Shown: in pieces, positions 59,610 through 64,000 of the stretch
Layout of the letters: each line of letters opens with the position of its first letter
Numbering within the stretch: position 1 is the first letter of the stretch
Assembly: GCF_035918155.1 (NCBI RefSeq)
Contig: NZ_CP109327.1
Span: forward strand, 3,348,001 to 3,412,000
Length of the DNA stretch: 64,000 nt
Direction: 5' to 3'
Source of the DNA: Streptomyces sp. NBC_01591
Lineage (GTDB): Bacteria > Actinomycetota > Actinomycetes > Streptomycetales > Streptomycetaceae
Notes under the pieces: generated by a model
Told to the model about the DNA's origin: nothing
What the model saw: the letters and a program-made list of their open reading frames with translations, nothing else
Databases searched by the model: none
Position numbers and translations under genes: made by a program

Positions 59610-61486
59610 GCCATGCCTCCGTCCTGCGGGTGCGACTGGACGCTACCGGCGCCGGGGGCCGCCTGGTGCGGGATGCGGGCCTCGTCGGACTCCGGGGACG
59701 GGGAGTCCGACGAGGCGGGGTCGATGGTCGCCTCGCGGCCTGCGACGACCTCGTTGACGGCGTCCAGGACACCGCGGTAGCCGGAACAGCGGCAGAGGTT
59801 TCCGCAGAGCGCCCGGCGCGTCTCCAGTTCGCTGGGGGCGTGGTTGCCCTCCAGCAGGTCGTGGACGGTCATGGCCATACCGGGGATGCAGAAGCCGCAC
59901 TGGACGGCACCGCACTTGGCCAGGGCGCGCTGGACGTCGGACGGCTCGCCGTCCACGGCGAGGCCCTCGACCGTACGGACCTCGCTGCCGGCCGCGGTCG
60001 CCGCGGGGACCAGGCAGGAGGCGACCAGCCGGCCGTCCACCTGGACGTTGCACGCGCCGCACTCGCCCTGCGAGCAGCCGTCCTTGGCGCCGGCGAGGCC
60101 GAGGCGCTCGCGGAGCACGTACAGGAGCGACTCGCCGATCCAGGCGTCGGTGACGGGGCGGTCGGCGCCGTTCACGTGCAGGACGTAGGAGGCGGCGGGG
60201 TGCTCGTCGGGGATGCCCAGCGGGCCGGACTCGAGCGGCTGGGAGCCGGATTCGAGCGGTTGGGAGTGCGGGGAATCGGCTTCGACCGGCTGGGATTCCA
60301 GGGGCGGGGCGGAGGCCGTGTCGGGCTCGGACGCCGGTGCCGTGTCGGCCGGCGGTGCCGACGTGGCCGACGTGGCCGACGTGGCATCGGAAACGATGTC
60401 GGGAGCGACGCCCTGCGCGTGCGATTCGTCGTGGACCGTCTCCGGCGACTGCCCGGCCGGGTGCTGCTCCGGCGCGGTCTCCGCGGGGTGCTCGGAGAGA
60501 GCGTCGCCCAGGGCGGAGTCGGGAGCTACGGCGTCAGGAGCTACGGCGTCAGGGGCCGTCTCGGGTACGGGGGCGACCTCGGCGGGCTCCGTCGACGGGG
60601 CCGCCTCGGGGGCCGGTACTGCCTCGGGGGCCCGCAGGGCCTCCTCGTACGCCGCGGACGATGCCTCATCGGGCGCCTGCTCGAGCTCGGCTCCCGGCGC
60701 GTGCTCCGGCTCGATGTCCGCCAGGGGGGCCGGCTCCGCCGCAAGCTCTATCTCGGTCTGGGCCTCGGGCTCGGGACCGGGCTCGGGCTCCGGGGCCGGC
60801 TGCTGCGTCGCCCACGGCGCGGGCGCGCCGCCCGGCAGCGTGGCCGGCGGGGTCCGGTCCCCGTACCACTGGGCCGCCAGGGCCGAGGCCGCGAACTCGC
60901 CGGACTCCTCCGGGAGATCGCCGTCGGCGACCGGAATCGTCCACTGGCCGGTGTGGCCGCCATGCCCGGCGTGGTCGACCTGAGCGGTCTGGTCGGCCTG
61001 AGCGGTGTGGACGCCGAACTCCGTGGACTCGGTGAAGTTCCACTGGCCCGTGGCCGCCGGCGTCTCCCGGTACTGCTCCTGCGAGAACGGGTCGTGCGGG
61101 GCCTGCTGCGGGACCTGAGGGGCGTCAGGAGCCTGCGGGTACTCGTAGTCGTACGTCGCCTGCTGCTGGTTCGGGTCGGGCCAGTGCACCGCCTCGGGGG
61201 GCTGCTCCGCGCCCGTACCGCGCTCCTGCTGGCTCTGCGTCTGCACGACCCAGCTGCCCGTGGCCGACGGGTCGAGCCCGGCCGCGGGTGTCAGCGGCAG
61301 GATCATCGGCGGTACGTAGCCCTGGCCGGGGGCGGCCAGCGGGATGTTCGCCAGGTCCTCCGGCGGCAAGTGGACGAAGGCGGTCGCCTCGGCGTCGTAC
61401 TCGCCGCCCTGCGGCGTCGGCTGCCAGCCCCCGTGCTGCAGGTGCTCCTGCTGCCCGTGCTGATCGTTGTGGTCCTCGTTGCTCAC
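59606..61486 (-). CDS. Molybdenum hydroxylase 2Fe-2S subunit with about 430-residue disordered N-terminal extension
   Basis: The C-terminal about 180 residues are an ordinary two-cluster iron-sulfur subunit: plant-type cluster GCSQGECGACNVQVDGR and second cluster CGFCIPGMAMTVHDLL with CGNLCRCSGYRGVL. Electron flow would be molybdenum to 2Fe-2S to FAD. In front lies an unusual stretch of roughly 430 residues rich in Gln, Pro, Glu and Ala (EPEPGPEPEAQTEIE, PESLEHPAE-like repeats, PQPLESGSQPLESGP), with no fold I can recognise. Typical family members have about 160-200 residues. The GTG at 61486 is in GTGA overlap with the FAD gene, so the long form is likely real. Confidence 0.88.
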   Translation of the reverse strand: MSNEDHNDQHGQQEHLQHGGWQPTPQGGEYDAEATAFVHLPPEDLANIPLAAPGQGYVPPMILPLTPAAGLDPSATGSWVVQTQSQQERGTGAEQPPEAVHWPDPNQQQATYDYEYPQAPDAPQVPQQAPHDPFSQEQYRETPAATGQWNFTESTEFGVHTAQADQTAQVDHAGHGGHTGQWTIPVADGDLPEESGEFAASALAAQWYGDRTPPATLPGGAPAPWATQQPAPEPEPGPEPEAQTEIELAAEPAPLADIEPEHAPGAELEQAPDEASSAAYEEALRAPEAVPAPEAAPSTEPAEVAPVPETAPDAVAPDAVAPDSALGDALSEHPAETAPEQHPAGQSPETVHDESHAQGVAPDIVSDATSATSATSAPPADTAPASEPDTASAPPLESQPVEADSPHSQPLESGSQPLESGPLGIPDEHPAASYVLHVNGADRPVTDAWIGESLLYVLRERLGLAGAKDGCSQGECGACNVQVDGRLVASCLVPAATAAGSEVRTVEGLAVDGEPSDVQRALAKCGAVQCGFCIPGMAMTVHDLLEGNHAPSELETRRALCGNLCRCSGYRGVLDAVNEVVAGREATIDPASSDSPSPESDEARIPHQAAPGAGSVQSHPQDGGMA

Positions 61487-62379
61487 GACAGTGCCCTCCC
61501 CAGCGCGCGTCGGGCCAGCGCGGCGACGGTCCGCCGCAGATGCAGTACGGCGGGGGGCAGCGGTGGTGCCTCTCCCCCGTCGGCGGGCGGTGCCTGGTCC
61601 GGGATGCAGGCCGCGGCGACGTACTCGCCGAAGGCGGCCAGCGCGTCGGGGGCCAGACCCCGTTCACCGTCCCAGTCGATCAGCGAGGCGATCCAGCGTT
61701 CGGCCTCCAGCGGACGCAGCGGCATCGGCGCGATGGCGCCGACCGCGCAGCGCACCCCGCGCCGGGCCGGGTCGAGGACGATCGCGACGGATGCGGTGGC
61801 GCGGCCGGGACCGGTGCGGCCGGTGGCCTTCAGGAAGACCTGGGGGGCGTGCAGCAGCGGTACCCGGACGAAGCCGATGAGTTCGGCGGGTTCGAGCATG
61901 TCGCGGCCGGCCAGCAGGTGCGAGACCGGGATCTCGCGGCGGGCGCCGTCCGGGCCCGCGATGACCAGCTCGGCCTCCAGCGCGGCGAGCACCGGCAGGG
62001 TGTCGCCGGTCGGGGCCGCGGTGGCGATGTTGCCGCCGAGCGTGCCGGCGTTACGGATCTGGGGCGGGCCCGCGGCGCGTGCCGACGCGGCCAGAGCGGG
62101 GATGAGGGCGGCGAAGTCGGGCCGCCCCATGCGTGCGTGGGTGAGGCCGGCGCCGAGCAGGGCGTGGCCGTCCTGGTAGTGCCAGCCGCGCAACTCGCTG
62201 ATCCGGCCGAGGCCGACCAGGCCCGAGGGCCGCAGCAGCCCCTTGTTGACGGCCGACATCAGGTCTGTACCGCCTGCCACGGGAACGGCGGCGGGCATGG
62301 CGCTGAGCGCCGCCACGGCCTCGTCTAGCGAGGCCGGCAGCGTCACGGACTGCGTCGCCTGCGGTGCGTGCGTGGTCAA
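61483..62379 (-). CDS. Molybdenum hydroxylase FAD-binding subunit
   Basis: A 298-residue FAD subunit of the CoxM/XdhB type. The FAD motifs are AVPVAGGTDLMSAVNKGLL and the paired ARAAGPPQIRNAGTLGGNIATAAPTGD. The C-terminal CO-dehydrogenase-flavoprotein domain has FLKATGRTGPGRATASVAIV. The frame is open to 62757, but family similarity begins at THAPQATQSVTLPASLDEAV. The only start close to that point is TTG at 62379, preceded by GGAAGGGG; TTG starts are rare but used. First gene of the three-gene operon. Confidence 0.88.
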   Translation of the reverse strand: MTTHAPQATQSVTLPASLDEAVAALSAMPAAVPVAGGTDLMSAVNKGLLRPSGLVGLGRISELRGWHYQDGHALLGAGLTHARMGRPDFAALIPALAASARAAGPPQIRNAGTLGGNIATAAPTGDTLPVLAALEAELVIAGPDGARREIPVSHLLAGRDMLEPAELIGFVRVPLLHAPQVFLKATGRTGPGRATASVAIVLDPARRGVRCAVGAIAPMPLRPLEAERWIASLIDWDGERGLAPDALAAFGEYVAAACIPDQAPPADGGEAPPLPPAVLHLRRTVAALARRALGRALS

Positions 62380-62753
62380 CCCAGCTGCCCCTTCCCGGTG
62401 TCCCGGCTGTCCGGCTGTTTCGCCGTACGGTACGTGCTCAAAGCCTGGACGTGGCAACTCTGGCACATCTTCGGATCGGACCGACGCGAGGGTCCGCGAA
62501 GGGCGCATCCATCCCCGATCAGGGGAATGTTCCCGTTTCACCCCGCTTCGGCGCAGAGTGCGAATTGCAACTTTTCGGTAGGTCTTGTTGGTGATTGCTC
62601 TGTTCTGGTACCTCGTTGCGGTGTCCCGGTTCCGGCGTTCCGATCCGACGCCCGATCCGGCCTTCCGTTCCGGCAGGGCGAGTTCCGGACAAAAAACTGC
62701 CGGCCGGCACGCCCCCTCGGAGCGCACCGACCGGAGACCGGGTGCGGCCGGGA
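62380..62753. other. Intergenic region upstream of the molybdenum hydroxylase operon
   Basis: About 374 bp. It must hold the operon promoter and the 3' flank of the hexosaminidase gene. A GC-poor spot (AATTGCAACTTTTCGGTAGG) is at 62563-62582. CCCGATCAGGGGAATGTTCCCG near 62514-62535 contains two small overlapping palindromes that could bind a regulator. No gene found. Confidence 0.4.
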
Positions 62754-64000
62754 TCACACGTTCGGGGGCACTCCGTCGATGGGTCGTCCCAGTACGCCGG
62801 GGCGCTGCTGCCGGGGCAACGGGCCGCCCGGCGGCCGGTAGTCGACGCCGAGGGCGTCAAGTCGGGCGTAGTGCGTGGTCATTCGGCGTTCGAAGTCGGC
62901 GAAGTCCCGCTCGGCGGAGGTGGGCAGCGGCGACCAGGCGACCTCCGCGAACGCCGCGAGGCGCGGGAAGACCTGGTAGTCGACGCGGGCCCGGTTCTGC
63001 ATCACCTCGGTCCAGACATTGGCCTGGGTGCCCAGGATGTGACGGGCAGCCTCCTCGGAGAGGCCCGCCGGTACGGGCTCGAAGCGGTAGACGTCCTCCA
63101 GGGTGCGGACGAAGCCGATGGGCATCGGCTCGTCCGGGCCGCCGTCCTGACGGTGATCCAGGTACACGTGCTGCTCCGGACACATGACGACGTCGTGGCC
63201 GGCCTCGGCGGCGGCGATGCCTCCGGCGTACCCCCGCCAGGACGACACGGCGGCGCCCGCCGCGAGGCCGCCCTCCAGGATCTCGTCCCAGCCGATCAGC
63301 CGGCGCCCGCGCGCGGTGAGCCAGGTGTCGAAGTGCCGGATGACCCAGGACTGCAGCTCGTCCTCGTTGGCCAGGCCGAGTTCGCCGATCCGGGCCTGGG
63401 CGACCGGCGACTCCTTCCACTGGTCCTTGCGGCATTCGTCGCCGCCGATATGGATGAACGGCGAGGTGGCGGCGGGGAAGAGGTCGAGCACCTCTTCGAG
63501 GACGCCTTCGAAGAAGCGCAGGGTGTTGTCAGTGGGGGCGAGTACGTTCGCGTTGATGCCCCAGGTGTCCCAGACGGAGAGGGTGGTGGTGTCGATGACG
63601 TCGGTGTTGCCCAGTTCGGGGTACGCGGCGATGGCGGCCTGCGAGTGGCCCGGGATGTCGATCTCGGGGACGACGCGGATATGCCGCTCGGCGGCGTACG
63701 CGACGATCTCGCGGATGTCGTCCTGCGTGTAGTAACCGCCGTGCGGGGTCTCGTCCCACAGCTCGGACGCCCGGTGGCCGTGCTTCGTACGGGACCGCCA
63801 GGAGCCGACCTCGGTGAGCCGCGGGAAGCGCTTGATCTCGATGCGCCAGCCCTGGTCGTCGGTGAGGTGGAAGTGGAAGACGTTCAGCTTGTGCGCGGCG
63901 AGGAGGTCGAGATAGCGCAGGACGTCGTCCTTGGGCAGGAAGTGCCGTGCCACGTCGAGCATCATGCCGCGCCAGGGGAAGCGGGGGCTGTCCTCGATGT
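62754..64000 (-). CDS. Beta-N-acetylhexosaminidase, GH20 (5' end outside window)
   Basis: A glycoside hydrolase family 20 enzyme that removes terminal N-acetylglucosamine or N-acetylgalactosamine, for example from chitin oligomers. The frame is open to the right edge and reads DIEDSPRFPWRGMMLDVARH there, so the N-terminal domain is missing. The catalytic Asp-Glu pair is in FIHIGGDECRKDQW. Other signatures are FHFHLTDDQGWRIEIKRFP, VPEIDIPGHSQAAIAAYPEL and GTQANVWTEVM. About 415 residues are visible. The catalytic core is intact. Whether it is secreted cannot be judged here. Confidence 0.95.
   Translation of the reverse strand, partial: IEDSPRFPWRGMMLDVARHFLPKDDVLRYLDLLAAHKLNVFHFHLTDDQGWRIEIKRFPRLTEVGSWRSRTKHGHRASELWDETPHGGYYTQDDIREIVAYAAERHIRVVPEIDIPGHSQAAIAAYPELGNTDVIDTTTLSVWDTWGINANVLAPTDNTLRFFEGVLEEVLDLFPAATSPFIHIGGDECRKDQWKESPVAQARIGELGLANEDELQSWVIRHFDTWLTARGRRLIGWDEILEGGLAAGAAVSSWRGYAGGIAAAEAGHDVVMCPEQHVYLDHRQDGGPDEPMPIGFVRTLEDVYRFEPVPAGLSEEAARHILGTQANVWTEVMQNRARVDYQVFPRLAAFAEVAWSPLPTSAERDFADFERRMTTHYARLDALGVDYRPPGGPLPRQQRPGVLGRPIDGVPPNV

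Noticed and set aside
57243..62179. Plus-strand open frames of 845 and 870 codons
   Set aside because: Antisense shadows of the molybdenum hydroxylase genes, which have complete motifs and coupled starts on the minus strand.

Overview
The window is chromosomal DNA of a Streptomyces or very close relative. The evidence is very high GC with GC-rich third codon positions, an SsgA-like sporulation protein, an XRE/DUF397 pair, many GTG starts, WXG100/mycosin genes and Lrp/IclR control around hppD. From memory, the order ssgG - glcD - TPR - hppD - asnC matches the S. coelicolor SCO2924-2928 neighbourhood. No search was run.

Conserved backbone, left (1-30.5 kb): NAD salvage (pncB, pncA); a secreted M6 metalloprotease; two RDD membrane proteins; ssgG; a GlcD-type FAD oxidase; a TPR membrane protein; hppD divergent from an Lrp/AsnC regulator; a four-gene OpuC-type compatible-solute ABC operon; an ArsR-type regulator with a leaderless-looking promoter, followed by a small ORF and an MFS exporter; a Lon-like S16 protease; an IclR regulator; a cell-surface locus of two paralogous secreted Ig/IPT proteins (one with a WxL-like end) and a small secreted protein; a DEAH helicase; a Doc/ribbon-helix-helix toxin-antitoxin pair; and an MFS transporter beside a tRNA-Cys gene.

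Accessory island (about 30.7-48.3 kb): base composition drops in places and decayed genes accumulate. Three versions of one cassette occur: a small WXG-like protein, a large DUF6571-like protein, and a lipoprotein or anchored protein. Copy A has a frameshifted small gene. Copy B has lost its 5' part and carries an in-frame TAG. Copy C looks intact. Between them lie a full IS1380-type transposase gene and an IS1380 remnant, a pseudogene with three in-frame stops, a second identical tRNA-Cys with a diverged copy of its upstream region and of the MFS start, a duplicated kinase fragment, and an XRE - DUF397 - P-loop kinase operon.

Signalling and type VII secretion block (48.3-57.2 kb): a pseudokinase, a kinase with a C-terminal beta-propeller-like sensor and a short membrane-anchored kinase converge on a four-gene operon. 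That operon encodes an ESX-like helical protein, a WXG100 protein with a long Pro/Gly tail, an intact mycosin, and a second mycosin that has lost catalytic His, Ser and oxyanion Asn. No EccB/C/D/E core gene is in the window.

Backbone, right (57.2-64 kb): a three-gene molybdenum hydroxylase operon (FAD, 2Fe-2S with a very long disordered N-terminal extension, and molybdopterin subunits), then the 3' part of a GH20 beta-N-acetylhexosaminidase.

The best candidate for an undescribed system is the repeated WXG-like/DUF6571-like/lipoprotein cassette next to the mycosin/pseudo-mycosin and kinase/pseudokinase block.
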